A DNA stretch of 49,573 bases from Bacteroidaceae bacterium (lineage in GTDB: Bacteria; Bacteroidota; Bacteroidia; Bacteroidales; Bacteroidaceae): assembly GCA_017467885.1 (NCBI GenBank), contig JAFUKC010000028.1:1-49573 (forward strand). Reading direction: 5' to 3'. How positions within the stretch are numbered: position 1 is the stretch's first letter; each line of letters begins with the position of its first letter. The notes beneath the pieces are model-generated. The model searched no databases. It was not told where the DNA came from and was given only the letters and a program-made list of their open reading frames with translations. Of this stretch, positions 33,124-41,890 are shown piece by piece. The position numbers were made by a program, and so were the translations under genes.

Positions 33124-33966
33124 CTTTTCGCGTAGGCTTTTAATGAATGATGTGCCCTTGCTGCGTATGATACGTTGTTTGTACGGTGCTTTTTTTATTG
33201 TAAGAATCACATCTTCGTTGCAACTCTCGTTGCGTCCGTCTATTGCAATAAGGAAGTTGTGGCTGCGGCTGTTGGCCTTTATTCTTACAGTGGTACTGTC
33301 GTTTACCACAATGGGGCGGGCATTCAAGCTGTGCGATGCAATGGGGGTGAGCACCATGACGCTTGCATCGGGAGCTATGATGGGCCCTCCAACGCTTAAC
33401 GAATAACCTGTGGAGCCGGAAGGTGCCGATACTATAAGCCCATCGGCCTGATAAGTTATGCAATCACTGCCGTTCAGTGTCGCTTCAAGTGTCATCATGG
33501 CCGAACTGTCGTGCTTCATTATGGCAATTTCGTTAAGGGCAAAAGGGTAGTTCGAAAGTGTTGTTCCTTCGGCTTTGAGCTCTATAAGATTGCGCTCCTC
33601 TATTTCGTATTCGTCAAGATGTATGTTACGTATGGTTTGTGATATGTCTTCATTCGATATTGTAGTCAGGAAACCCAATCGTCCGCCGTTTATGCCTAAT
33701 ATGGGGATTCCTTTATTGCCGACTTTGCTTGCTGTACGCAACAATGTACCATCACCGCCGTAGCTGATGGCAATATCGGCATTAAAATCGGAACTATCGA
33801 TTATTTCGATTTTTTCGCCGGTCGCAATTCCGTTATCGAGCAGGAAACGGTAATAATTCTGTTCGATGGCGTAAGTATCGTTCCATTCTCTTAATGCTGC
33901 GAAAAGTTCATTTATCTTTTCGCATTTCTTAGCTTGATGGCAATTCCCGAATATCGCAAACTTCAT
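33094..33966 (-). CDS. nadK: NAD kinase
   Basis: NadK phosphorylates NAD to NADP and is the only route to NADP in most bacteria. The 290-residue product has the diagnostic ISYGGDGTLLRTA (GGDGT at 70-74), NGGRLGFL near 103 and YQADGLIVSAPSGSTGYSLSVGGP-type signature near 175, with the conserved substrate-binding Asp and Ser-Thr. It is transcribed away from pdxJ. This arrangement, nadK divergent from pdxJ-exbB-exbD-tonB, is familiar from other Bacteroidales. Its 3' end overlaps the histidine kinase gene by 30 bases. Confidence 0.95.
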   Translation of the reverse strand: MKFAIFGNCHQAKKCEKINELFAALREWNDTYAIEQNYYRFLLDNGIATGEKIEIIDSSDFNADIAISYGGDGTLLRTASKVGNKGIPILGINGGRLGFLTTISNEDISQTIRNIHLDEYEIEERNLIELKAEGTTLSNYPFALNEIAIMKHDSSAMMTLEATLNGSDCITYQADGLIVSAPSGSTGYSLSVGGPIIAPDASVMVLTPIASHSLNARPIVVNDSTTVRIKANSRSHNFLIAIDGRNESCNEDVILTIKKAPYKQRIIRSKGTSFIKSLREKLMLGADTRR

Positions 33967-34037
33967 AATTATAATAATTTTCAGTTATATGCTTCTTTTT
34001 TTTGAAGTCGTTTTCGTTGTTTTGTGTAATGCGTTTG

Positions 34038-34045
34038 CAAATTTA
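34038..34045 (-). promoter_or_regulatory. -7 element for nadK
   Basis: The minus strand reads TAAATTTG, an exact TAnnTTTG match, about 72 bases before the start codon. It is divergent from the pdxJ element 35 bases away. Confidence 0.5.
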
Positions 34046-34079
34046 AGATAAATTATCATCTTATTATTTAAAAATATAC

Positions 34080-34087
34080 TACTTTTG
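34080..34087 (+). promoter_or_regulatory. -7 element for the pdxJ operon
   Basis: TACTTTTG is an exact TAnnTTTG match. RNA would start near 34094, about 69 bases before the start codon. The -33 region is A/T-rich without a clear TTG. Confidence 0.5.
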
Positions 34088-34162
34088 CCTTTTAAATGAA
34101 TAAAATGTTTTTCTAAGGAGAGTTATACACCCCTTCAGAATATAAACATAAAAAGAATAGAA

Positions 34163-34882
34163 ATGACTAAATTAAGTGTAAATATCAATAAAGTTGCAAC
34201 GATACGCAATGCGCGTGGTGGAAATAATCCCGATATCTTGCAGGTTGCAAGGGATTGCGAAGTTTTCGGAGCCGACGGTATTACCGTGCATCCGCGTCCC
34301 GACGAACGTCACATACGTCGTGCCGATGTGACAGCTTTGCGTGCTGTTGTAAAAACCGAATTTAATATCGAAGGCTATCCGTCGCGTGAGTTTGTCGATA
34401 TGGTTTTGCGTGTGAAACCAACACAGGTGACACTTGTACCCGATAAACCGGAGCAACTTACTTCCAACTCGGGTTGGGATACCGAGAAGGAGTTCGATTT
34501 TCTTCGTGATGTGTTGAACGATATTCGTGCGGCAGGCATACGCAGTTCGATTTTTATTGCAGCCGACATAAAAATGGCCGAATATGCAGCAAAGGCCGGG
34601 GCCGACAGGGTGGAGCTGTACACCGAACCTTATGCATCGGGATATGGCAAGAATCGTGAGGCTGCCATAGCTCCTTTCTACGAAACAGCCAGGCGTGTGC
34701 GCAGTTTGGGCATAGGGCTTAATGCCGGGCACGATTTAAGCCTTGAGAATCTGCGTTATTTTGTTGAAACCATCCCCTGGGTCGATGAAGTGTCCATTGG
34801 TCATGCGCTTATCTGTGACGCACTGTATATGGGATTGAAAGATACCATTGCTGCATATAAGAAATGTTTGATTAAATTATAA
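34163..34882 (+). CDS. pdxJ: Pyridoxine 5'-phosphate synthase
   Basis: PdxJ joins 1-deoxyxylulose 5-phosphate and 3-amino-2-oxopropyl phosphate to form vitamin B6 phosphate. The 239-residue length is right for the family. Motifs include LSVNINKVATIRNARGG at the start, DGITVHPRPDERHIR near 36, FNIEGYPSREF near 70, VTLVPDKPEQLTS near 93, DRVELYTEPYA near 149 and LGLNAGHDLSL-type text near 190 (here GIGLNAGHDLSLENL). It leads an operon with exbB, exbD and tonB; the next gene starts 13 bases after its stop. Confidence 0.97.
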   Translation: MTKLSVNINKVATIRNARGGNNPDILQVARDCEVFGADGITVHPRPDERHIRRADVTALRAVVKTEFNIEGYPSREFVDMVLRVKPTQVTLVPDKPEQLTSNSGWDTEKEFDFLRDVLNDIRAAGIRSSIFIAADIKMAEYAAKAGADRVELYTEPYASGYGKNREAAIAPFYETARRVRSLGIGLNAGHDLSLENLRYFVETIPWVDEVSIGHALICDALYMGLKDTIAAYKKCLIKL

Positions 34883-34895
34883 TAACAATATTGAT

Positions 34896-35612
34896 ATGAT
34901 ATTACTTACAGAAACTTTACAGGTTGCCGGAGTTGCAGTTCAGGATACAACGGCATTGGTAGCCGATACCGTTGCTACAGCCGAGACAATGAATGTTTGG
35001 GAATTGGCCGTTAAGGGCGGATGGATTATGATTGTGCTGGCAATATTGTCGGTTGTCGGTGTTTTTATATTCTTCGAGCGTTTTTTGACGTTGCGAAAGG
35101 CTATGCAACGCAATCCGTTATTCATGGAACGTATTCACGATAATATAAAGGATAATGATTTTAAGTCGGCAGCAAACTATTGCCGTAACGAGAATACTCC
35201 TTTGTCGCGTGTAATAGAGAAAGGTGTAAAAAACTTTAAGTTGTCGGCGACTGCCATACGTGAAAGTGTCGATAACAGTGCAAACCTGGAGATTGCCACA
35301 TTGGAGAAAGGTATGCCTATTCTTTCAACTATTGCTGCGGTAGGTCCTATGATTGGCTTCCTGGGTACTGTTACCGGTATGGTACGTGCATTCTGGGAAA
35401 TGGCCAATGCCGGCAACAATATCGATGTGTCGTTGCTTTCGGGCGGTATATACGAGGCCATGATTACCACTGTTGGCGGTCTTATCGTGGGTATCATTGC
35501 TCTTTTCTCCTATAACTATCTGGTTACATTGGTCGACAAGGTACAGAATGATATGGAGGCACAGATAATAACCTTTATGGAGGTTGTTCACGAGAAGAAA
35601 GAATTAGGTTAA
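34896..35612 (+). CDS. exbB: ExbB/TolQ-type proton channel subunit
   Basis: ExbB forms the pentameric core of the motor that passes proton-motive force to TonB. The 238-residue product has a hydrophobic helix at about 43-62 (GWIMIVLAILSVVGVFIFFERF) and two more at about 140-165 (STIAAVGPMIGFLGTVTGMV) and 185-210 (GIYEAMITTVGGLIVGIIAL). The conserved GLLGTVxGM-like motif appears as GFLGTVTGM. It is followed by exbD after 20 bases. The first 40 residues are soluble with Thr/Val-rich text. Confidence 0.93.
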   Translation: MILLTETLQVAGVAVQDTTALVADTVATAETMNVWELAVKGGWIMIVLAILSVVGVFIFFERFLTLRKAMQRNPLFMERIHDNIKDNDFKSAANYCRNENTPLSRVIEKGVKNFKLSATAIRESVDNSANLEIATLEKGMPILSTIAAVGPMIGFLGTVTGMVRAFWEMANAGNNIDVSLLSGGIYEAMITTVGGLIVGIIALFSYNYLVTLVDKVQNDMEAQIITFMEVVHEKKELG

Positions 35613-35632
35613 ACAATCTCGACGTTTATGCT

Positions 35633-36043
35633 ATGTTGAAGAGAAAGACCAAGACAATAGACAGTTTTTCAATGTCGTCGATGACAGACATCATCTTTCT
35701 GTTGTTGATTTTTTTCATGATAACATCTACGATGGTAACTCCGAATGCCATTAAGGTGTTGTTGCCGCAGGGCAGTCAGCAAACATCGGCAAAGCCTTTG
35801 GCTCGTATAATCATAGACAAGGAACTTAATTTTTACTCGGCTTTTGAAGGTGATGAAATGCCTATTGATCCCGAGAATATAGCATCGTTCCTTGTAGATT
35901 GCGCATCAAAAAGCCCCGACATGTATGTTGCTCTGTATGCCGATGAGAGTGTGCCGTATCGCGAAATTGTGAAAGTGTTGAATATCGCAAATGAAAACAA
36001 CTACAAGATGGTGCTCGCAACGCGCCGTCCCGATAAGAAATAA
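35633..36043 (+). CDS. exbD: ExbD/TolR-type proton channel subunit
   Basis: ExbD sits inside the ExbB ring and carries the proton-binding Asp. The 136-residue product has a short cytoplasmic start and one membrane helix at about 17-37, opening with the key Asp (D19 in SSMTDIIFLLLIFFMI). The periplasmic part (40-136) ends in the usual swapped strand-helix region. Its stop codon overlaps the start of the tonB-like gene by one base. Confidence 0.93.
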   Translation: MLKRKTKTIDSFSMSSMTDIIFLLLIFFMITSTMVTPNAIKVLLPQGSQQTSAKPLARIIIDKELNFYSAFEGDEMPIDPENIASFLVDCASKSPDMYVALYADESVPYREIVKVLNIANENNYKMVLATRRPDKK

Positions 36044-36864
36044 TGAATAAACCTAACAAGGAACAGATATATAGTGCATTGTGCACACTTGTTGTGCACA
36101 TTATAGCATTGCTTATCTTGCTGTTTGTGGTGATAGAGAAACCGATGCAGCAGGAAGAGGCCGGTGTCTCTGTTGTAATGGGTAATGTTGATGCGGCGAC
36201 AGGCGACAACTATGCATATACCGAGGTAGAGGTGGCACCTCCGGCCAAGATAAAGGCCGATGCACCGCAGCCGTTGCCGGGCAGGAATGAACAGTTGATA
36301 ACCCAGGATGATGAACCGTCGGTGGATATTGAGAGTGGTGAGAGCAACCGCAAAGAGAACGAAAAACCTGTAAAGGACCCATTGCAGGAGCAACGCGAAC
36401 GTGAAGCTCTTGAGGCTGAACGCAAACGCAAGGAGGCTGAAGAGATAGAGCGACGTGCCAATGCGTTGATTGCCGGCGCATTCGGTAAAGGCAGTAAAAT
36501 GAAGGATAGTGGCTCTTCCGATTCAGGAAAAGGGAATGAAGGGTCGCCGCAGGGTAACGAGACCACAGGGGTAAAGACAGGCGTGGGTGGCTATGGTACA
36601 TTCGATTTGAACGGTCGCTCTTTGGGCGAGCAGGGTCTGCCCCGTCCGGCCTATAATGTACAGGACGAAGGTCGTGTGGTTGTAAATATTACGGTGAATC
36701 CCGCCGGCCGGGTTATCGACACATCAATAAATTCCCGTACAAATACCCAGAACAGTTCGTTGCGTCAGGCTGCACTAAAGGCAGCCAAACGTGCTGTATT
36801 CAATCGTATCGATGCGGTAAATAATCAGATGGGAACAATTACCTACTACTTTAAGTTAAAGTGA
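36043..36864 (+). CDS. tonB: TonB-type energy transducer
   Basis: TonB spans the periplasm and drives outer-membrane receptors. The 273-residue product has one membrane helix at about 13-33 (LCTLVVHIIALLILLFVVI), then a variable charged region rich in Glu, Lys and Arg (about 95-145) and a Gly/Ser/Thr-rich linker. The C-terminal 75 residues look like a TonB_C fold (GRVVVNITVNPAGRVIDTSI, then an Ala-rich helix and a final strand). A TolA role is a weaker option. It is the last gene of the pdxJ-exbB-exbD group; a DJ-1 family gene follows after 43 bases. Confidence 0.88.
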   Translation: MNKPNKEQIYSALCTLVVHIIALLILLFVVIEKPMQQEEAGVSVVMGNVDAATGDNYAYTEVEVAPPAKIKADAPQPLPGRNEQLITQDDEPSVDIESGESNRKENEKPVKDPLQEQREREALEAERKRKEAEEIERRANALIAGAFGKGSKMKDSGSSDSGKGNEGSPQGNETTGVKTGVGGYGTFDLNGRSLGEQGLPRPAYNVQDEGRVVVNITVNPAGRVIDTSINSRTNTQNSSLRQAALKAAKRAVFNRIDAVNNQMGTITYYFKLK

Positions 36865-36907
36865 TATGGCCTATCCCGTTATTATAAACGATTAAAATTA
36901 TGTAATT

Positions 36908-37453
36908 ATGAATAAGATTTATCTGTTTTTGGCCGATGGATTCGAAACTGTCGAGGCGCTGGCTCCGGTAGATGTTATGCGTCGTGCCGGCCTAAATGTA
37001 ATAACAGTCTCGGTAATGGGGCGTAAAGGTGTGGTTTCGTCGCACAATGTTACGGTCGAGGCAGATGCTCTTCTTGCCGATTGTGATTTTACCGATGCCG
37101 ATGCTCTTGTGTTGCCCGGTGGACTCGTGGGAACGGATAACCTATCGGCATGCGAGCCTTTATGTAAAGAACTTGCCCGCATGAACAACGAGAATAAACT
37201 TATTGCAGCAATATGTGCTGCACCCACTTTGTTTGGTCGTATGGGATTGCTCGCGGGACGCAAAGCAACATGTTATCCAGGTTGCGAGGCCGCACTTACC
37301 GGTGCCGAGTATACTGCTGCCAAGGTTCAGCAAGACGGTAATATTATAACCGGTTGCGGTCCCGGTGCATCATTCGATTTCGGCTTTGCAATAATCGAAT
37401 ACTTCTGTGGCGAAGAGATAGTGGCAACACTGCGTTCGCAGATGCAATTCTAA
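36908..37453 (+). CDS. DJ-1/PfpI family protein (YajL-like)
   Basis: The 181-residue product has the DJ-1 fold: FLADGFETVEALAPVDVMRRAG at the start with conserved E15, LVLPGG near 68, and the reactive Cys103 in AAICAAP. The length and motifs are those of the YajL/DJ-1 branch (ThiJ-like), not of PfpI peptidases with a Cys-His-Glu triad. Family members are linked to protection against reactive carbonyls or oxidative stress, although the exact activity is debated. It lies between tonB and ispD on the same strand, with about 100 bases before ispD. Confidence 0.9.
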   Translation: MNKIYLFLADGFETVEALAPVDVMRRAGLNVITVSVMGRKGVVSSHNVTVEADALLADCDFTDADALVLPGGLVGTDNLSACEPLCKELARMNNENKLIAAICAAPTLFGRMGLLAGRKATCYPGCEAALTGAEYTAAKVQQDGNIITGCGPGASFDFGFAIIEYFCGEEIVATLRSQMQF

Positions 37454-37550
37454 AGTTGTTTGGGGTGTTCGGTAGTTGAACCTGTAGACACCGGATAACC
37501 TTTGCAACTCTTATACATAATTCCTATAATCTTTAATATCCGAATAAGTA

Positions 37551-38249
37551 ATGAAGAGATATTTGATAATAGTTGCCGGTGGCAAAGGATTGCGCATGGG
37601 AGGCGAAATACCTAAACAATTCCGTCTGGTTTGCGGTCGTCCTGTTCTTATGGTAACCATTGAACGTTTGTATGCAATGGATTCATCGTTGCAGATTGTT
37701 CTGGTGTTGCCAAACGAACACATGTCTCTATGGCACGATTTGTGTAAACAATATTCTTTCGAGGTACCTTTGCAACTTGCCGAAGGTGGAAATACACGTT
37801 TCCATTCGGTGCAGAACGGCCTTGAGATGATAGATGATATAGAGGATGCGTTAGTGGGTGTACATGACGGTGTGCGTCCTTTTGTATCGCAGGAGGTGTT
37901 CGATACGGTGTACCGCGAAGCCTTGTCGCATGGTGCAGCTATTCCAATGATAGACGTACAGGATAGTTTGCGCCACATTGTTGGCTGTAACGGTGCAAGT
38001 GAGATTGTTCCGCGCGACCGTTATCGTCTTGTTCAGACACCGCAGGTTTTTAAATTGTCGCTGTTGCGTCGGGCTTATATGCAACGATACGTAGAAGCGT
38101 TTACCGATGATGCATCTGTTGTAGAGGCGTTGGGCGAACAGGTGTACGCTGTAGAAGGTAACCGTGAAAATATAAAACTGACAACACCTTTCGACCTTAT
38201 GGTTGCAAAGACTCTTATGGAATGCTGGACCCAACAACCCGAAGCATAA
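37551..38249 (+). CDS. ispD: 2-C-methyl-D-erythritol 4-phosphate cytidylyltransferase
   Basis: IspD transfers CMP to methylerythritol phosphate in the non-mevalonate isoprenoid pathway. The 232-residue product has the nucleotide-binding start VAGGKGLRMGGEIPKQF near residue 7, then LVLPNEHMSLW near 56, AEGGNTRFHSVQNGL near 80, VHDGVRPFV near 105 and RYRLVQTPQVFKLSLL near 157, and TDDASVVEALG near 187. All are usual for IspD. Its last 28 bases overlap the recG start, so the two are probably translated from one message. Confidence 0.96.
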   Translation: MKRYLIIVAGGKGLRMGGEIPKQFRLVCGRPVLMVTIERLYAMDSSLQIVLVLPNEHMSLWHDLCKQYSFEVPLQLAEGGNTRFHSVQNGLEMIDDIEDALVGVHDGVRPFVSQEVFDTVYREALSHGAAIPMIDVQDSLRHIVGCNGASEIVPRDRYRLVQTPQVFKLSLLRRAYMQRYVEAFTDDASVVEALGEQVYAVEGNRENIKLTTPFDLMVAKTLMECWTQQPEA

Positions 38250-40324
38250 AGTATCTGCCCGGCGTAGGCGAGCAACGTGCCACGCTTCTTAACAGAGAGT
38301 TGAATATACACTCCCTGTACGATTTATTGTATTATCTTCCCTATCGCTATGTAGATCGCAGCCGTCTGTTTCGTGTCAATGAATTAAGCGGCAATATGCC
38401 TTATGTGCAGTTGTGTGGCGAGATTCGCAGTTTCGAAGAGATGGGCGAGGGGGCATCTCGCCGTCTTGTGGCCCATTTTACCGATGGTACAGGTTTTGTC
38501 GATTTGGTGTGGTTTCGTGCATTGAAGTTTGTACGCAATCGTTTGAAGATAGGTACTAAATATATTGTATTCGGTAAACCGTCGTTGTTCAACGGGAGAA
38601 TAAACATTGCTCACCCCGATGTGGATGCTTCCGAGTCGGTGCAGTTGAGTACAATGGGGTTACAACCATATTACAATACAACCGAAAAAATGAAGCGTGC
38701 GGGTTTGAACTCGCATGCAATGGCAAAACTCATGGCGAGCTTGTTTAAGGTGCTCGGAAAGGATTTTGTCGAGGAGACGCTTACTCCCGAAATTATACGC
38801 AAACACAATCTTATGCCTCTCTCCGAGGCGCTTGGCATTATTCATTTTCCAAAGAATATGCAGGAGCTTGCTGCTGCCGAATATCGTCTTAAGTTCGAAG
38901 AACTGTTTTATGTTCAGTTAAGTATTCTGCATTATGCCAAGGATAGAATGCTTAAGTATGTGGGCCACCGTTTTGCCAAGGTGGGCGAGATATTTACCCG
39001 CTTTTATAATGAAAAACTTCCGTTCGAGCTTACAAATGCTCAAAAGAGGGTGGTGAAGGAGATACGTCGGGATGTGAACAGTAATCACCAGATGAATCGT
39101 CTTGTACAGGGCGATGTGGGTAGCGGAAAAACATTGGTAGCTTTGCTCTCGATGCTTCTTGCCAAGGATAATGGCTTTCAAGCGTGTATGATGGCACCTA
39201 CCGAGATTCTCGCCGAGCAACATTATGCAACATTATGTAGGATGCTGAAAGGTTTGCCGGTAAGGGTGGAACTGCTCACCGGCAGCACAAAACCAAAGGA
39301 TCGCATTCCAATATTGGAGGGTCTTGCCGATGGAACGTCGGATATATTGGTTAGTACTCATGCTGTACTTGAAGATAATGTCCTGTTCTCCAATCTTGGG
39401 TTGGTGGTTATCGACGAACAGCATCGTTTCGGGGTTGTTCAGCGTGCCAAGATGTGGGCCAAGAACAGGATTCCGCCACATATTTTGGTGATGACGGCTA
39501 CACCCATCCCCCGTACTTTGGCAATGACGTTGTATGGTGATTTGGACGTTTCGGTTATCGATGAATTGCCGCCCGGACGTAAACCCATATCCACTATGCA
39601 CATATTTCGCAACAAAATAGATGCAATGTATGGTTTTCTGCGGCAACAGTTGCATGAGGGGCGTCAGGTATATGTTGTCTATCCGCTTATAAGCGAAAGT
39701 GAGAAACTCGACCTAAAGAACCTTGAGGATGGATATAAGCAGCTGTGCAACATATTTTGCGATTATCGAATAAGCAAACTGCATGGAAAAATGAAACCGA
39801 AGGAGAAAGACGAGGAGATGCGACGCTTTGCTTCGGGTGAAACACAACTGCTTGTTTCTACAACGGTTATTGAGGTTGGTGTTGATGTTCCCAATGCAAC
39901 GGTGATGGTTGTTGAGAATGCCGAACGGTTCGGTTTGTCGCAGTTGCATCAGTTGCGTGGGCGTGTCGGTCGTGGAGGAAATCAATCCTATTGCGTGCTT
40001 GTGACCGGCGACAAATTGTCCGAGGATACCCGTAAACGAATGGAGATAATGACGGCTACAAACGATGGCTTCGAGATTGCCGAGGCCGATCTTAAATTAC
40101 GTGGCCCCGGCGATATCGAGGGTGTTCAGCAGAGTGGCATGGCTTTCGACCTGAAGGTGGCCAACCTTGCAAAAGACGAACAGTTACTGCAATATGTGCG
40201 CGAAGTTGCCGGGGAGATTGTAGAAGCCGACCCTTCGTGTACAAATCCGGCTTACAACATTGTTTGGGAGCGTTTGCGCATAATTAAACGCAACAACAAC
40301 CGCTATTGGGGGGCAATTTCGTAA
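38222..40324 (+). CDS. recG: ATP-dependent DNA helicase RecG
   Basis: RecG remodels stalled replication forks and Holliday junctions. The 700-residue length is right. The N-terminal wedge/OB domain covers about 50-170 (YLPYRYVDRS, VQLCGEIRSF). Helicase motifs follow in order: Walker A GDVGSGKT near 300, MAPTEILAEQH near 323, STHAVLEDNV near 380, DEQHRFGVVQR near 398 and TATPIPRTLAMT near 423, then domain 2 with VVYPLISESEKLDLK, HGKMKPKEKDEEM, STTVIEVGVDVPNA and QLRGRVGRGG. The start is within the end of ispD (28-base overlap); no better later start is seen. Confidence 0.96.
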   Translation: MLDPTTRSIKYLPGVGEQRATLLNRELNIHSLYDLLYYLPYRYVDRSRLFRVNELSGNMPYVQLCGEIRSFEEMGEGASRRLVAHFTDGTGFVDLVWFRALKFVRNRLKIGTKYIVFGKPSLFNGRINIAHPDVDASESVQLSTMGLQPYYNTTEKMKRAGLNSHAMAKLMASLFKVLGKDFVEETLTPEIIRKHNLMPLSEALGIIHFPKNMQELAAAEYRLKFEELFYVQLSILHYAKDRMLKYVGHRFAKVGEIFTRFYNEKLPFELTNAQKRVVKEIRRDVNSNHQMNRLVQGDVGSGKTLVALLSMLLAKDNGFQACMMAPTEILAEQHYATLCRMLKGLPVRVELLTGSTKPKDRIPILEGLADGTSDILVSTHAVLEDNVLFSNLGLVVIDEQHRFGVVQRAKMWAKNRIPPHILVMTATPIPRTLAMTLYGDLDVSVIDELPPGRKPISTMHIFRNKIDAMYGFLRQQLHEGRQVYVVYPLISESEKLDLKNLEDGYKQLCNIFCDYRISKLHGKMKPKEKDEEMRRFASGETQLLVSTTVIEVGVDVPNATVMVVENAERFGLSQLHQLRGRVGRGGNQSYCVLVTGDKLSEDTRKRMEIMTATNDGFEIAEADLKLRGPGDIEGVQQSGMAFDLKVANLAKDEQLLQYVREVAGEIVEADPSCTNPAYNIVWERLRIIKRNNNRYWGAIS

Positions 40325-40375
40325 TATACGAATACTATTTCGTTAGTTGTTTTTAACATAAAACATCTTGATTTA

Positions 40376-40407
40376 TTTGTAGTTGAATGGCTTTTTTATT
40401 ACCTTCG
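40376..40407 (+). promoter_or_regulatory. Promoter of ndk
   Basis: TTTG (40376-40379) and TACCTTCG (40400-40407) are spaced by 20 bases. The -7 element differs from TAnnTTTG by one base (C for T). RNA would start near 40414, about 50 bases before the start codon, inside the 141-base gap behind recG. Confidence 0.55.
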
Positions 40408-40465
40408 CCATCGGAAATAATTTGCCTTTTAACCATAACGGTTTCATCTTGACGAAAACACTATT

Positions 40466-40939
40466 ATGGAAAAAACACTTATTCTTATAAAACCTAATGC
40501 AATACAGCGTGGATTGATGGGTGATATCGTTACCCGTTTCGAACGTAAAGGTTTGCGTATTGTGGGCCTTAAGATGATGTATCTTACCGATGATTTGCTG
40601 AAGGAGCACTACGCTCATTTGGTTGAACGTCCTTTCTATCCCTATCTGAAAGCTTCGATGCAGGTTGCCCCTGTTGTGGCATGTTGCCTCGAGGGTGCCG
40701 AGGCCGTTGAAACAGTACGTCTTATGGTGGGTGTCACAAACTCACGTAAGGCTCTTCCCGGAACAATCCGTGGCGATTTTTCAATGAGTGGCGAACAGAA
40801 TGTTGTTCATGCTTCCGATTCGATAGAGAATGCATTGGTAGAGATTAAACGTTTCTTCCGCGATGATGAATTATTTGATTATGAATCGGCTGTCACACAC
40901 TTCGAGTATGGAGGTGAAGAGAGCATAAAATTTAAATAA
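40466..40939 (+). CDS. ndk: Nucleoside-diphosphate kinase
   Basis: Ndk keeps nucleoside triphosphate pools balanced through a phospho-histidine intermediate. The 157-residue product starts with MEKTLILIKPNAIQRGLMG. The active His is H115 in QNVVHASDS, and the usual ERPFYP (residues 54-59) and GTIRGDF (99-105) are present. It is slightly longer than the typical 140-150 residues because of a short insert and a C-terminal tail, as in other Bacteroidetes. The next gene starts 5 bases after its stop with TTG. Confidence 0.96.
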   Translation: MEKTLILIKPNAIQRGLMGDIVTRFERKGLRIVGLKMMYLTDDLLKEHYAHLVERPFYPYLKASMQVAPVVACCLEGAEAVETVRLMVGVTNSRKALPGTIRGDFSMSGEQNVVHASDSIENALVEIKRFFRDDELFDYESAVTHFEYGGEESIKFK

Positions 40940-40944
40940 ATCCA

Positions 40945-41805
40945 TTGAAAGCACTATTTAAATCTTTTCTTATAGCGGGTCTGTTGTCGACAACTCTTGG
41001 TGCAAAGGCACAGGATTTGCTGGCCGAGCAGGCGCCGCTCGACAAACAGATGATGCTTGTCGATTCCATAGCTTTAAGAGATATGCTGTTGAACGAAGCA
41101 TACATCTTTCCTGCAAGCGAGCTTTATCCCACCTGGGAGAACGAGAAGGTGCATTTTGGAGCCCAGTTGCCCGATTCTTTCAGAGTCGATTTGCGGGGTT
41201 TTGTAATGCCTACCAAAAATACAAAGATAACATCGAAATTCGGTCCCCGTCGCCGTCGTATGCATAAGGGTATCGATGTAAAAGTACAGAAGGGTGATAC
41301 AATATATGCCGCATTCGATGGTAAGATTCGTATTACAGCCTATCAGCGCCGGGGCTACGGACATTATGTGGTGATACGTCACGATAATGGAATAGAGACG
41401 CTTTATGCCCATTTGTCAAAGAAACTCGTTGCCGAGAATCAATACGTTAAGGCCGGCGAACCAATAGGCTTGGGTGGTAATACAGGGCGCAGTACCGGTT
41501 CACATCTTCACTTTGAGACGTTGCTTTGCGGTAATTCCATAAATCCCGCATTGATGTTCGATTTCGAGAATCAGGATGTTACAGGCGATTTTTATGTTTA
41601 TAGGAAAAATAAATATCAATCTGTAGATAAAAAGACGGGTAAGGTTGTCGATAGCGAGTTGCAACAGTATCATAAGGTACGCAAGGGTGAGAGCCTTTCG
41701 GTTATTGCACGAAAATGTGGTGTTTCTGTAAATACACTATATCGATTGAATAAATTGAATTCCCGTTCGGTTATACGTCCCGGACAGGTTATTCGTTATA
41801 GATGA
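40945..41805 (+). CDS. Exported M23 peptidase with LysM domain, TTG start
   Basis: The 286-residue product should be a cell-wall endopeptidase or an inactive regulator. The start is TTG, because it directly begins a good signal peptide (MKALFKSFLI to GAKAQ, about 23 residues) and no in-frame ATG precedes it. The M23 domain spans about 90-200, with zinc ligands H107 and D111 in HKGID and H189 in SHLHFE, and H187 beside it. All family residues are present, so activity is likely. A LysM domain binds peptidoglycan at about 242-286 (HKVRKGESLSVIARKCGV). It overlaps nothing and follows ndk by five bases. Confidence 0.93.
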   Translation: MKALFKSFLIAGLLSTTLGAKAQDLLAEQAPLDKQMMLVDSIALRDMLLNEAYIFPASELYPTWENEKVHFGAQLPDSFRVDLRGFVMPTKNTKITSKFGPRRRRMHKGIDVKVQKGDTIYAAFDGKIRITAYQRRGYGHYVVIRHDNGIETLYAHLSKKLVAENQYVKAGEPIGLGGNTGRSTGSHLHFETLLCGNSINPALMFDFENQDVTGDFYVYRKNKYQSVDKKTGKVVDSELQQYHKVRKGESLSVIARKCGVSVNTLYRLNKLNSRSVIRPGQVIRYR

Positions 41806-41825
41806 TAGGAAAATATTCCCTGACT

Positions 41826-41881
41826 CCATTATAAGACATTAAAGGGAGCGCAATTGCGCTCCCTTTAATGTCTTATAATGG
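41826..41881. terminator. 56-bp perfect palindrome between convergent genes
   Basis: Two 28-bp arms are exact complements centred at 41853/41854 (CAATTG core). It lies 20 bases behind the M23/LysM stop and 9 bases behind the alaS stop on the other strand. A long hairpin serving both transcripts is the simplest view. No T-run flanks it on either side. Its outer bases (CATTATA) resemble those of the palindrome at 23725-23774. Confidence 0.8.
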
Positions 41882-41890
41882 CTTTCTGTA

